Positions 28,242-36,472 of a stretch of 64,000 nt of DNA are shown here, piece after piece. How positions within the stretch are numbered: position 1 is the first letter of the stretch; each line of letters opens with the position of its first letter. The translations under genes were made by a program, and so were the position numbers. Source of the stretch: Luteirhabdus pelagi (GTDB taxonomy: Bacteria > Bacteroidota > Bacteroidia > Flavobacteriales > Flavobacteriaceae); NCBI RefSeq assembly GCF_016827595.1, contig NZ_JAECMS010000001.1, forward strand, positions 248,001-312,000. Reading direction: 5' to 3'. The notes below the pieces were generated by a model. It saw nothing but the letters and a program-made list of their open reading frames with translations, had not been told where the DNA came from and made no database searches.

Positions 28242-28290
28242 ACAGCTTACAGCGTACAGCTTACGGCTTACGGCATACAGCATATCGCTA
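28242..28290 (+). repeat. Tandem heptamer array (ACRGCNT)
   Basis: Six 7-bp units (ACAGCTT, ACAGCGT, ACAGCTT, ACGGCTT, ACGGCAT, ACAGCAT) and a degenerate seventh, ATCGCTA. The array starts 24 bp after the octamer array and has a different period and sequence. Confidence 0.85.
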
Positions 28291-28314
28291 ACGACTATTG
28301 ACTAAAACAGACCA

Positions 28315-28737
28315 ATGACTAAAAATATAACCTTTATCATATTCTCCCTCCTGCTCTTCTCCTGCGGAAGGCAAGATCCAGCCGATCAACTGACGCATTT
28401 GGAAGGCTATTGGGAAATTGAATCGGCCACCTTACCCGATGGCACGGCAAAGGAATTTGCCATCAATACCACCATCGACTATATTGAAGTATCCGACAGT
28501 ACGGGTGTTCGCAAGAAAATGCAGCCAAAATTGGATGGTTCCTACCGTACTTCTGCTTCGGCTGAGACCTTCACTGCAAAGGTAGAGGACGACTCGCTTC
28601 GACTCTATTACAAAACTCCTTTCGACAATTGGAGAGAAACGGTGTTGTACGCAAACGATGACATATTGAAGGTAAAAAACCGGGATGGAAACGTGTATAC
28701 CTACACCAGATTCCGTAGCTTTAAAACTCCAGAATAA
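28315..28737 (+). CDS. Lipocalin-like lipoprotein
   Basis: A 140-residue protein with a lipoprotein signal (IIFSLLLFSC). The mature part starts with an acidic linker and then GYWEIESATLPDG, an opening strand motif typical of small lipocalin-like Bacteroidota lipoproteins; later strands include VEDDSLRLYYKTPF and DGNVYTYTRF. The ligand is unknown. It is separated from the DUF721 gene by 5 bp, suggesting a shared transcript. Lipoprotein call is firm; the fold is inferred. Confidence 0.78.
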   Translation: MTKNITFIIFSLLLFSCGRQDPADQLTHLEGYWEIESATLPDGTAKEFAINTTIDYIEVSDSTGVRKKMQPKLDGSYRTSASAETFTAKVEDDSLRLYYKTPFDNWRETVLYANDDILKVKNRDGNVYTYTRFRSFKTPE

Positions 28738-28742
28738 ACAGC

Positions 28743-29039
28743 ATGGCAAAACGATTTGGCGAACATATTTCTTTAGGGGATGTCATTCAGGATTTCATTG
28801 AAACCAACCGCTTACAAAGGGGATTGGATAAAGTTTCAGTAGAAGAAGCATGGCATAATGTGATGGGAACGGCCATTTCAAAATACACTACTGGCATACT
28901 GTTGAAGGAAGCTACTCTTCATGTAAAGCTAAGTTCTTCCGTACTTCGCGAAGAATTATCCTACGGCAAGGAAAAAATCATCAAAATGGTGAACGAAGAA
29001 TTGGGCAAGGACCTGATCGAAAAACTCGTCCTTCGCTAA
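28743..29039 (+). CDS. DUF721 domain-containing protein
   Basis: A 98-residue protein with the family pattern of LGDVIQDFIETNRL, then VEEAWHNVMGTAISKYT, and the strand block EATLHVKLSSSVLREEL followed by KIIKMVNEELG. DUF721 proteins commonly sit near recF and are related to DciA, a helicase-loading factor of other bacteria, though this short form lacks the extra regions. A role in replication is therefore inferred from family and neighbourhood. A terminator shared with the convergent ndk gene follows. Confidence 0.85.
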   Translation: MAKRFGEHISLGDVIQDFIETNRLQRGLDKVSVEEAWHNVMGTAISKYTTGILLKEATLHVKLSSSVLREELSYGKEKIIKMVNEELGKDLIEKLVLR

Positions 29040-29045
29040 TAAAAA

Positions 29046-29068
29046 AAGCTGCCCGTATCGAGCAGCTT
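29046..29068. terminator. Terminator between DUF721 and ndk
   Basis: A 7-bp stem AAGCTGC/GCAGCTT with a 9-base loop. The A7 tract on its left becomes T7 on the minus strand, so it ends ndk; it can also stop the plus-strand transcript. Confidence 0.75.
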
Positions 29069-29097
29069 CTGCAATGTAATCAAAGTTTCAGGGTTGT

Positions 29098-29517
29098 TTA
29101 GAAAATCTCTCTTCCTGCAAAGTGAAATTGACTTTCTATTTCAGCGTTTTCATCGCTATCGCTTCCGTGAACGGCGTTTTCACCGATAGAAGCTGCATAT
29201 AATTTACGGATAGTTCCTTCTGCTGCCTCTTCTGGGTTTGTAGCCCCTATAAGCGTACGGAAGTCCTCCACAGCGTTTTCCTTTTCCAACACAGCCGCTA
29301 CGATCGGACCGCGAGTCATATATTCTACCAATTCACCAAAGAACGGACGCTCCTTGTGGATTGCATAAAACTGCTCGGCGTCGGCCTTGGTCATTTGAGT
29401 AAGTTTCATCGCTACAATTTTAAAACCAGCAGCGGTAATTTTTTCGATAATGGCACCAACATGTCCTTTTTCAACACTGTCAGGCTTCAACATTGTAAAC
29501 GTTCTATCTGTTCTCAT
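29098..29517 (-). CDS. ndk: Nucleoside diphosphate kinase
   Basis: A 139-residue enzyme that transfers the gamma phosphate between nucleoside triphosphates and diphosphates through a phosphohistidine. The active His117 is in [21 protein letters not shown] opens the protein, and [14 protein letters not shown] and GATNPEEA are family motifs. A -7 box lies 20 bp upstream of the ATG and a terminator lies downstream, so it is a single-gene unit. Confidence 0.97.
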   Translation of the reverse strand: MRTDRTFTMLKPDSVEKGHVGAIIEKITAAGFKIVAMKLTQMTKADAEQFYAIHKERPFFGELVEYMTRGPIVAAVLEKENAVEDFRTLIGATNPEEAAEGTIRKLYAASIGENAVHGSDSDENAEIESQFHFAGREIF

Positions 29518-29537
29518 AGGTATTTTAAAATTTTGTG

Positions 29538-29545
29538 CAAAAATA
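29538..29545 (-). promoter_or_regulatory. Bacteroidota -7 box of ndk
   Basis: CAAAAATA on the plus strand is TATTTTTG toward ndk, followed in that direction by 20 bp to the start codon. Confidence 0.6.
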
Positions 29546-29580
29546 GGGAAATGTACTTTTAAAACAAACGGAAATCTGTC

Positions 29581-30612
29581 CTAAAATTTCTGGGTAAACG
29601 TTTGATACAAAACACCCTTATCGCCACGAATCTCGAACTGAACCGTATTCCTATTAAAATCGAAATGAAGCACGCCATAGTTCAATTGTTTGGTTCCCTC
29701 CCCCACCCGATGCACATTCTCGTCCATGGGTGTTTCCGGCCACGTATGCGTAAGTCCGCTACTGGTGAAATCGATTAATGGATAGTCCAAACCAGGAACT
29801 GTCGTTACTGAAACTTCCGCCTGGTGACGATCGCCACTTAAGATGATAATATTGTTTGCTTGTGCCTTGCGAATCACATCCAGCAATCTTGCCTGCTCTT
29901 CAGGCATGTTTCCCCATTTCTCCCAACCGTGCTGGTCGGCCAACACCTGAATACTACTGACCAACAAAGTGAAATCGGCCGAATCATCTTTTAATTCTTC
30001 CTGAAGCCATTTCCATTGCGCTTGGCCCAACATCGTTCCGCCTTCGCCCTCTTCCCAGGCATCGTAGCGTCTATCGGGATCGTCGCTTAGCTTCAGGGCA
30101 GATCGAAAATAGCGTGTATCTAACAAAATCACTTTCACAGAGCCTTCACCAAAGTTGAAGGTTTCAGTATTATAGACTCCTTCCCTATTCCGACGTGGAT
30201 CGTTAGCGGATACTTTTAGAAAATCCAATAATTCTGTTTGGGCTTCATCTTTCATTTCCCATTCTTCACCTGCATCATTCTTTCCATAATCGTGATCATC
30301 CCATGTACCAATCACAATCGCTTCTTCAGCCAACTTTTGATATGCTGCATTCGCCCAGACCAAGTCGTAATCGGCTTCCATCTTTTCCATATTATCGGTA
30401 TCGGCATACACATTGTCGCCACCCCAGATAAAGACATCAGGATTCTCATTTCGAATATCATCCCACAACGGCATGGGACGATGTGGATCGTTACAACTGG
30501 CAAAGATGATGGTATGCTGACCGTCGGAAGGAATATTTTGCACAGTATTCTTAGTCGGACCACAGGAAGACAGCGTGATGATGAGTAGAGAAAAAGGAAT
30601 AAAGGCTTTCAT
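29581..30612 (-). CDS. PhoD/alkaline phosphatase D-like lipoprotein
   Basis: A 343-residue exported metallophosphoesterase. The lipoprotein signal ends LSSC. Metal-binding motifs appear in order: IIFASCNDPHR, FIWGGDNVYAD, GTWDDHDYGKND, ILLDTRYFR and ILSGDRHQAEVS. These match PhoD-type phosphatases and phospholipase-like enzymes that hydrolyse phosphodi- or monoesters in the periplasm. The start at 30612 is preferred to an upstream in-frame codon because the signal peptide begins there and a -7 box lies just before it. Confidence 0.9.
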   Translation of the reverse strand: MKAFIPFSLLIITLSSCGPTKNTVQNIPSDGQHTIIFASCNDPHRPMPLWDDIRNENPDVFIWGGDNVYADTDNMEKMEADYDLVWANAAYQKLAEEAIVIGTWDDHDYGKNDAGEEWEMKDEAQTELLDFLKVSANDPRRNREGVYNTETFNFGEGSVKVILLDTRYFRSALKLSDDPDRRYDAWEEGEGGTMLGQAQWKWLQEELKDDSADFTLLVSSIQVLADQHGWEKWGNMPEEQARLLDVIRKAQANNIIILSGDRHQAEVSVTTVPGLDYPLIDFTSSGLTHTWPETPMDENVHRVGEGTKQLNYGVLHFDFNRNTVQFEIRGDKGVLYQTFTQKF

Positions 30613-30636
30613 ATGAGACCTGTTTTTGGATATACT

Positions 30637-30644
30637 CAAAAGTA
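30637..30644 (-). promoter_or_regulatory. Bacteroidota -7 box of the PhoD-like gene
   Basis: CAAAAGTA on the plus strand is TACTTTTG toward the phosphatase gene, 24 bp before its start. The divergent DHH gene has a near match, TATCTTCG, at 30678-30685. Confidence 0.5.
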
Positions 30645-30691
30645 CCAAAACGGTTTCAGTTGCATGTTATTAAATTGTATCTTCGCACATC

Positions 30692-31714
30692 ATGGACGAA
30701 AAAACGCTTGCAACGGTAAAGGAATTGCTGAAAGCCCCGCGAAAGATCGTGGTAGTGGGGCATAAAAACCCAGATGGCGATGCGATTGGTTCTTGCTTAG
30801 GACTTTCCTTCGTGCTAAATCGCTTGGGCCATAAGGTGGAAACCATTATGCCGAATGATTTTCCCGACTTTTTGAAATGGCTACCCGGAGCAGAACATAT
30901 CATAATTCACGACAAGCAAACCGACGAAAGCATCTCGGCAATCACCAAGGCTGATATAATTTTTACCCTAGATTTTAATGCCTTGAATCGCGTAGGCGAC
31001 ATGCAACAATTTTTGGAAGATGCCGATGCGTCTTTTGTAATGATCGATCATCATCAGCAACCGGACGATTATGCGATTGCCACGTATAGCGATCCGAGTA
31101 TGAGTTCTACTTCGGAAATGGTCTATCATTTTATGGAAGCCATAGATGAATTGGGCACGCTTTGCCTAGAGGTTTCTACGCATCTTTACACGGGTATCAT
31201 GACCGATACGGGTTCTTTTCGGTTTTCATCCACCACCGCCACGACACATAAGGTAGTGGCGCATTTAATCGAAATCGGCGCAAAGCCGCATAAGATTCAT
31301 GAAAATGTGTACGATGTGAATAGTCCCGATAAGCTGAAGTTGTTGGGTGTTGCGTTGAACAATCTCAATATTCACCCAGAATATAGAACCGCCTTTATCA
31401 CGCTGTCACAAAAGGAATTGGATACCCATAATTTTAGAAAAGGTGACACGGAAGGATTTGTAAACTATGCACTTTCTGTTGAAGGCGTCATCTTTGCTGC
31501 TATTTTTATCGAAAATAAGCAAGAGGGAATCGTTAAGATTTCCTTCCGAAGCAAAGGCGATTTCTCTGTTAATAAACTGGCGCGCGAACATTACAATGGT
31601 GGCGGTCATGTGAATGCTGCCGGCGGACGAAGCACCCGTTCGCTTTCAAATACCGTTAGTGAATTTATTAGTATCTTGCCCCAATACAAAGCCGAACTGA
31701 ACGATGCGGAATAA
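30692..31714 (+). CDS. DHH/DHHA1 family phosphoesterase (NrnA-like)
   Basis: A 340-residue cytoplasmic enzyme of the NrnA type, which degrades nano-RNA and may dephosphorylate pAp. The DHH domain has HKNPDGDAIGSCLG (motif I), FTLDFNALNR (II), MIDHHQQPDD (the DHH motif) and MTDTGSFRFS (IV); the DHHA1 domain ends with YNGGGHVNAAGG. Cyclic-dinucleotide hydrolysis is known for related GdpP proteins, but the N-terminal sensor of GdpP is absent. Its end overlaps gldI by 11 bp. Confidence 0.92.
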   Translation: MDEKTLATVKELLKAPRKIVVVGHKNPDGDAIGSCLGLSFVLNRLGHKVETIMPNDFPDFLKWLPGAEHIIIHDKQTDESISAITKADIIFTLDFNALNRVGDMQQFLEDADASFVMIDHHQQPDDYAIATYSDPSMSSTSEMVYHFMEAIDELGTLCLEVSTHLYTGIMTDTGSFRFSSTTATTHKVVAHLIEIGAKPHKIHENVYDVNSPDKLKLLGVALNNLNIHPEYRTAFITLSQKELDTHNFRKGDTEGFVNYALSVEGVIFAAIFIENKQEGIVKISFRSKGDFSVNKLAREHYNGGGHVNAAGGRSTRSLSNTVSEFISILPQYKAELNDAE

Positions 31715-32261
31715 TCTAATTTTACTCATCCTTTTTACGACTACGATTCTATTTAGCTGTAAAGGGCCTGAAGCGAGACGACCGGTACAACAAAGTTCGG
31801 GCTCGTTTATACAGGAATCTGCGCAACGTAACAAAGCACTTTACGAACAGGAAAAACAGCAAATTGAAGGGCTTATTACTTCCGATACCTTACAAGAATA
31901 CATAACCTCCGATAGCGGATTCTGGTACTATTACAATGTGAAGGATTCCACTTCAGCTGAAACTCCAGCGTTTGGCGATCGTGTCGTATTCTCTTATAAT
32001 ATCAAGGATCTTTCTGGAAATGTAGTGTTGACGAAGGAAGAAGCTGGATTACAAGACTATAGAATAGACCAGACCAATCAGGATCTTATCTCCGGATTGC
32101 GCGATGGCATTAAACTTATGAAAGAAGGTGAAACGGTCACCTTTCTTTTCCCGTCTTATAAAGCATATGGCTATTATGGCCTAGAAAATAAATTGGGAAC
32201 GAACGTTCCCGTGCAAAGCACCGTAACCTTACAAACCATAGAAAAAACAACGGAAAACTAA
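31704..32261 (+). CDS. gldI: Gliding motility-associated FKBP-type peptidyl-prolyl isomerase GldI
   Basis: A 185-residue lipoprotein (lipobox TILFSC) with a C-terminal FKBP domain: GDRVVFSYNIKD, GLRDGIKLMKEGETVTFLFPS and AYGYYG. In F. johnsoniae GldI is a lipoprotein needed for gliding, thought to help fold T9SS/gliding components. The N-terminal 60 residues are helical and Gln/Glu-rich. The gene overlaps the DHH gene and lies 4 bp before the cyclophilin-FKBP fusion, so the three are one operon. Confidence 0.9.
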   Translation: MRNNLILLILFTTTILFSCKGPEARRPVQQSSGSFIQESAQRNKALYEQEKQQIEGLITSDTLQEYITSDSGFWYYYNVKDSTSAETPAFGDRVVFSYNIKDLSGNVVLTKEEAGLQDYRIDQTNQDLISGLRDGIKLMKEGETVTFLFPSYKAYGYYGLENKLGTNVPVQSTVTLQTIEKTTEN

Positions 32262-32265
32262 TATT

Positions 32266-33372
32266 ATGAAACGAACATTGCTATTATTTCTCGCAGTATC
32301 CCTAAGCCTAGTGGCCTGCAAAAGCAAATATCCCGATTTGGATAAAGGCGTTTATGCCGAATTTGTCACAAACAAAGGAACCTTTGTTGCCGAACTTTAC
32401 AACGAGGCTACTCCCCTAACAGTAGCAAACTTTGTATCCTTAGCGGAAGGCACCAATGGGATGGTTGACAGTATCTACAAGGGAAAACGATTCTACGATG
32501 GTTTGATCTTCCATCGCGTTATCAAGGATTTTATGATTCAAGGAGGCGACCCTGAAGGAACCGGAAGCGGAAACCCTGGGTATCGTTTTCCAGATGAAAT
32601 CGTCGATTCCCTTAAGCATGATAGCAAAGGAATTTTAAGCATGGCGAATTCTGGCCCCGCTACCAATGGTAGTCAGTTTTTCGTAACATTGAAGCCAACT
32701 CCTTGGTTAGATGGCCGGCATACGGTATTCGGAAAAATAGTAAAAGGACAAGAAGTGGTCGATAGTATCGGTGCTATCGAAACGACTAAGCCTGGCGACC
32801 GTCCAAAAGACTCTATCGTAATGCAGAAAGTAAATATCATCAATAAAGGTGGTGTAAAGGTAGCACCCTTTACCGAGCAGATGCAGGAAATAGAGCGTGA
32901 GAAAAAGGAAAAGGAAGAGCGCATTGCTAAAATCGCTAAGAAACAAGCCTTGGAATTTGATAAGCTTCGAGAGGAAGCAGAAGAACTTCAATCTGGATTG
33001 AAAATCTATTACAATGAAAAAGGCGAAGGTCCAAAACCTGAAGTAGGCGATCAAATCATGATGAACTATGCAGGTTATTTCGATGATGGTCGCTTGTTCG
33101 ATACCAACATTGTTGAAAAAGCGGAACAGTTCGAAAGCGTTGATGAAGCGCGAAAAGCAGCACAGCAATACAAGCCTGTTCAAACACAGTACAGCCCAGA
33201 CGCCCGATTAATCCCTGGCTTCCGTGAAGCCTTGTTAGAGATGAAGGTAGGCGATAAGGTAACCGTATTCATCCCATCGCATCTAGGATATGGACAACGA
33301 GGCTATCCACCCCTTATTCCTGGCAATGCCGACTTGATCTTCGAGTTGGAGTTGGTAGAGATTGCTGAATAA
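32266..33372 (+). CDS. Cyclophilin-FKBP fusion peptidyl-prolyl isomerase, lipoprotein
   Basis: A 368-residue lipoprotein (lipobox LSLVAC) with two different isomerase folds. The cyclophilin domain spans about residues 27-195 (LIFHRVIKDFMIQGGDPEGTG, NSGPATNGSQFFVTL, WLDGRHTVFGKI). A charged coiled-coil of about 45 residues rich in Glu and Lys follows, then an FKBP domain to the end (GDQIMMNYAGYFDDGRLFDTN, GFREALLEMKVGDKVTVFIPS, LGYGQRG, PLIPGNADLIFELELVEI). Such dual-family immunophilins have been described, including one from F. johnsoniae. It is the last gene of the DHH-gldI operon and ends at a strong terminator. Confidence 0.93.
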   Translation: MKRTLLLFLAVSLSLVACKSKYPDLDKGVYAEFVTNKGTFVAELYNEATPLTVANFVSLAEGTNGMVDSIYKGKRFYDGLIFHRVIKDFMIQGGDPEGTGSGNPGYRFPDEIVDSLKHDSKGILSMANSGPATNGSQFFVTLKPTPWLDGRHTVFGKIVKGQEVVDSIGAIETTKPGDRPKDSIVMQKVNIINKGGVKVAPFTEQMQEIEREKKEKEERIAKIAKKQALEFDKLREEAEELQSGLKIYYNEKGEGPKPEVGDQIMMNYAGYFDDGRLFDTNIVEKAEQFESVDEARKAAQQYKPVQTQYSPDARLIPGFREALLEMKVGDKVTVFIPSHLGYGQRGYPPLIPGNADLIFELELVEIAE

Positions 33373-33390
33373 TTTAAATGGAATGCATAA

Positions 33391-33420
33391 AAAAGCCCCG
33401 CAGTTTTGCGGGGCTTTTTT
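33391..33420. terminator. Bidirectional terminator between the PPIase operon and pepD
   Basis: A GC-rich perfect 7-bp stem GCCCCGC/GCGGGGC with loop AGTTTT, flanked by A-tracts and T6, serving both converging genes. Confidence 0.92.
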
Positions 33421-33424
33421 GTTG

Positions 33425-34882
33425 CTATTTCTTCGGAATACGCTTTAGTATTTCCTGCAAGAAACTCCAGAATTTTTGGGTTGAGGAAATACTTGCCCTT
33501 TCATCAGGTGAGTGTGCGCCGCGAATAGTGGGTCCGAAGGAAATCATATCCATATCAGGATAATTCTGGCCTAGGATGCCACATTCCAAACCGGCATGAC
33601 AAGCGGCCACATCGGCTTCTTCCTTAAATAGCTCTTGATATAGGTTATCCAACAACTTCACGATTGGACTGCTCATATTTGGCGCCCAGCCTGGATATTC
33701 GCCGGAGAATTCAACCGAAAAACCAGCAAGGTTAAATCCAGCCTTTAGACCATTGGCCAAATCCCATTTCGAACTTTCAACAGACGAGCGAGTAAGACAT
33801 AAAACTTCAACTTTTCCATTCGCCACTTCAACCTTAGCAATATTGTTGGAGGTTTCAACCAAGCCTTCCATCGCTGGACTCATACGAAACACTCCATTAT
33901 GGGCAGCAGATAAAGCTCGAATCAAATCCATTTGGTCGTCCATTTTCATCACCGTAGCATCCTGATCTTCGATTTTTTCAATGGAAAACTTCAACTCAGG
34001 TTCCAACAACTTATATTCTTCTTTAATATTCGCTGCCGTTTGTTTCATTTTCGCTAGCAATTGGTCTTCGGTCGGAACGGGTACCGCAATCATCGCGTTG
34101 CTTTCACGGGGAATAGCATTTCGCAGTCCACCACCATGTATCGAAGACACATGAATATCGCTACCCACAACTTGCAGTACTCGATTCATCATCTTATTGG
34201 CATTCCCGAGGCCTTTGATGATATCCATTCCACTATGGCCGCCTTGTAAGCCTTTCACAGAAACGGTATACCAAAAACAGTTTTCAGGACTACCCACTTC
34301 ATCATAACCCCGTGTAGCGGTAATATCAACACCGCCGGCACAACCAACACCTATTTCGTCATCTTCCTCGGTATCGAGATTCAATAAAATATCACCTTTC
34401 AGAATACCACCTTTCAATCCCATAGCTCCGGTCATTCCCGTTTCCTCATCGATGGTAAAGAGCGCCTCCAAAGCAGGATGCTCGATATCGTTGCTTTCCA
34501 AAAGCGCCATAATCGCCGCCACGCCAAGTCCATTATCGGCACCAAGCGTCGTTCCTTTCGCCTTTACCCAATCGTCTTCCACATACATTTCAATACCTTG
34601 GGTATCAAAATCGAACTCGGTATCGTTGTTTTTTTGGTGCACCATATCCAAATGCGACTGCAGCACCACCATTTGTCGATCTTCCATACCTTTGGTGGCC
34701 GGCTTACGGATGATAACGTTTCCTACCTCATCTTCTATGGTTTCAAGGTTTAAACTGTTGCCGAAGTTTTTCATAAACGCGATTACCTTTTCTTCCTTCT
34801 TTGAAGGTCGCGGGACCGCATTGAGGTCGGCAAATTTGTTCCAAACTGCCTTCGGCTCTAATTTTCGTATGGCTTCATTCAT
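33425..34882 (-). CDS. pepD: Aminoacyl-histidine dipeptidase (M20 family)
   Basis: A 485-residue cytosolic zinc dipeptidase of the PepD type, cleaving Xaa-His and other dipeptides. Zinc ligands and catalytic residues appear in SHLDMVHQKN, TTLGADNGLGVAA and TIDEETGMTGAMGL, with GGHSGMDI and GAHSPDERAS downstream. There is no signal peptide. Length is normal. It is transcribed alone and converges with the immunophilin operon. Confidence 0.95.
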   Translation of the reverse strand: MNEAIRKLEPKAVWNKFADLNAVPRPSKKEEKVIAFMKNFGNSLNLETIEDEVGNVIIRKPATKGMEDRQMVVLQSHLDMVHQKNNDTEFDFDTQGIEMYVEDDWVKAKGTTLGADNGLGVAAIMALLESNDIEHPALEALFTIDEETGMTGAMGLKGGILKGDILLNLDTEEDDEIGVGCAGGVDITATRGYDEVGSPENCFWYTVSVKGLQGGHSGMDIIKGLGNANKMMNRVLQVVGSDIHVSSIHGGGLRNAIPRESNAMIAVPVPTEDQLLAKMKQTAANIKEEYKLLEPELKFSIEKIEDQDATVMKMDDQMDLIRALSAAHNGVFRMSPAMEGLVETSNNIAKVEVANGKVEVLCLTRSSVESSKWDLANGLKAGFNLAGFSVEFSGEYPGWAPNMSSPIVKLLDNLYQELFKEEADVAACHAGLECGILGQNYPDMDMISFGPTIRGAHSPDERASISSTQKFWSFLQEILKRIPKK

Positions 34883-34975
34883 ATTTCTTCAATTTTTATT
34901 TATCTCTCTTTTCTTTAGGCATACAAAGTTACTAGGTTTTCTTACTTTTAGGGGCCGTCTTATAAAACTTATAAC

Positions 34976-36469
34976 ATGCGAATTATTTCCGTATTCCTTT
35001 GCGCTTTTATTGCGGGGATCGTCAATTCCGCTGCACAGTCATTGGAAGCGGAGTTAGAAACCGTTTTTGAAGAATTTGAATTGATGGGTTTATCAATTTT
35101 GGTCAGCGTTGAAGGTGTAAGTGAAACGTTTTCCTATGGATTACGGGATTTCGATCGCTCCCTTCCTGTAAATGATGACACGCATTATAGAATCGCTTCC
35201 ATTTCTAAATCGGTTGTAGCGCTAGGCATGATGAAGCTCTATGATGAAGGCTTGTTTGAGTTGGATGACGATATTTCCTCTTACCTAGGCTATACTGTAG
35301 AGAATCCAAACTTTCCAGGTGAACCCATTACCTTTCGGATGCTGCTAAGCCATCAAAGTAGTTTGCAGGATGGCAGTGGTTATACATCGTTTTTGAATGC
35401 TACCTACAGCCAAACCCCGATCCCTTCTATTTCTGAAGTACTACTGCAGAGTGGGAGTTTCTATACTAGTGACATGTGGCGAACGGAAACACCAGGATCA
35501 TTTTTCGCCTATAGTAATATCAATTTTGGTTTGTTAGGGACGTTACTGGAAGCTATCAGTGGCGAACGCTTGGATATCTATATGAAAGAGGAAATATTGG
35601 AGCCATTGGGAATTGATGGAAGTTTTAATATACAGGATATAAACGATATTAACGATGTGGCTGTCTTGTATCGAAATATTAACGGCTGGCAACCGCAGGC
35701 CGATAATTATCAGGGTACCTATCCCCTACCGCCCGATCTGTCTTCCTATACTCCCGGAACCAATGGCGCCTATTTCGCACCGCAGGGAGGGTTGCGATGT
35801 ACTGCTGCAGATTTAGGAAAGTTTCTAAACTTTTTACAAACCAATGGCGCAAGTGCTTCACTTGAAATTAGTACGGCAGCTATAGAAGAAATGAAGACCA
35901 TGCAATGGAATTATAACGATTCCAATGGTGACAACTATTTTGGACTGTTCAATCGCTGGGGGCTCGGGTTACATCAATCGAATACCGATACGGGCGACAC
36001 TATTTGCCTCGATGGCCCGACCGGAGTCTTTATTGGGCATCCTGGAGAAGCCTATGGACTTATTAGCGATGCGTATTTTTCGGAAAGCGACCCCATTTCA
36101 TTTGTAGTAATGACAAATGGAAGTTGGAATGGCTATCAATTTGGAAATTATTCTTCTTACTATACATTGGAAGAATCGATTTTCACCATTCTTTGCGACT
36201 ATTTCACCGAAATGCTCTCTACGGTTTCACTTGAAGATACTGATATGGCTATTTTTCCAAACCCAACTTCAGAAGAACTCCATATTCAGACCAAGGAAAA
36301 ACGCAACTACGAACTGTACTCTTCATCTGGCAGATTGGTCGATAAAGGAATGATAGACCAAGCTAAATCGACGATACAACTTCCTAATTTGGAAGATGGA
36401 ATTTATTTTTTGAAGTTGAAAGGAAAGGATACCTTCACTTCACATTCCATAGCCATTCGAAACGAGTAA
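34976..36469 (+). CDS. Secreted serine beta-lactamase-like hydrolase with T9SS sorting domain
   Basis: A 497-residue protein. The signal peptide is about 20 residues (ending NSAAQ). The beta-lactamase/penicillin-binding fold has the SxxK motif at Ser75-Lys78 (ASISKSV), the YxN motif in FFAYSNINFG and a third-strand motif GHPGEAYG. The last 75 residues form a type A sorting domain (MAIFPNPTSEELHI, then GIYFLKLKGKD). It should be exported through T9SS. Family members include D-aminopeptidases, esterases and beta-lactamases; the substrate is unknown. The DUF3810 gene starts 3 bp after it. Confidence 0.9.
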   Translation: MRIISVFLCAFIAGIVNSAAQSLEAELETVFEEFELMGLSILVSVEGVSETFSYGLRDFDRSLPVNDDTHYRIASISKSVVALGMMKLYDEGLFELDDDISSYLGYTVENPNFPGEPITFRMLLSHQSSLQDGSGYTSFLNATYSQTPIPSISEVLLQSGSFYTSDMWRTETPGSFFAYSNINFGLLGTLLEAISGERLDIYMKEEILEPLGIDGSFNIQDINDINDVAVLYRNINGWQPQADNYQGTYPLPPDLSSYTPGTNGAYFAPQGGLRCTAADLGKFLNFLQTNGASASLEISTAAIEEMKTMQWNYNDSNGDNYFGLFNRWGLGLHQSNTDTGDTICLDGPTGVFIGHPGEAYGLISDAYFSESDPISFVVMTNGSWNGYQFGNYSSYYTLEESIFTILCDYFTEMLSTVSLEDTDMAIFPNPTSEELHIQTKEKRNYELYSSSGRLVDKGMIDQAKSTIQLPNLEDGIYFLKLKGKDTFTSHSIAIRNE

Positions 36470-36472
36470 CCC

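Noticed and set aside
28059-28290. Possible CRISPR array
   Set aside because: Units are 7-8 bp with no spacers and no cas genes nearby.
28023-28301. Open frames through the octamer array
   Set aside because: They merely translate the tandem repeats (KQ, SREAEKQ, ELQSCRVA patterns).
34452-35057. Open frame of 201 codons antisense to pepD
   Set aside because: Product is Ser/Phe-rich without recognisable motifs and overlaps a real gene and its promoter.
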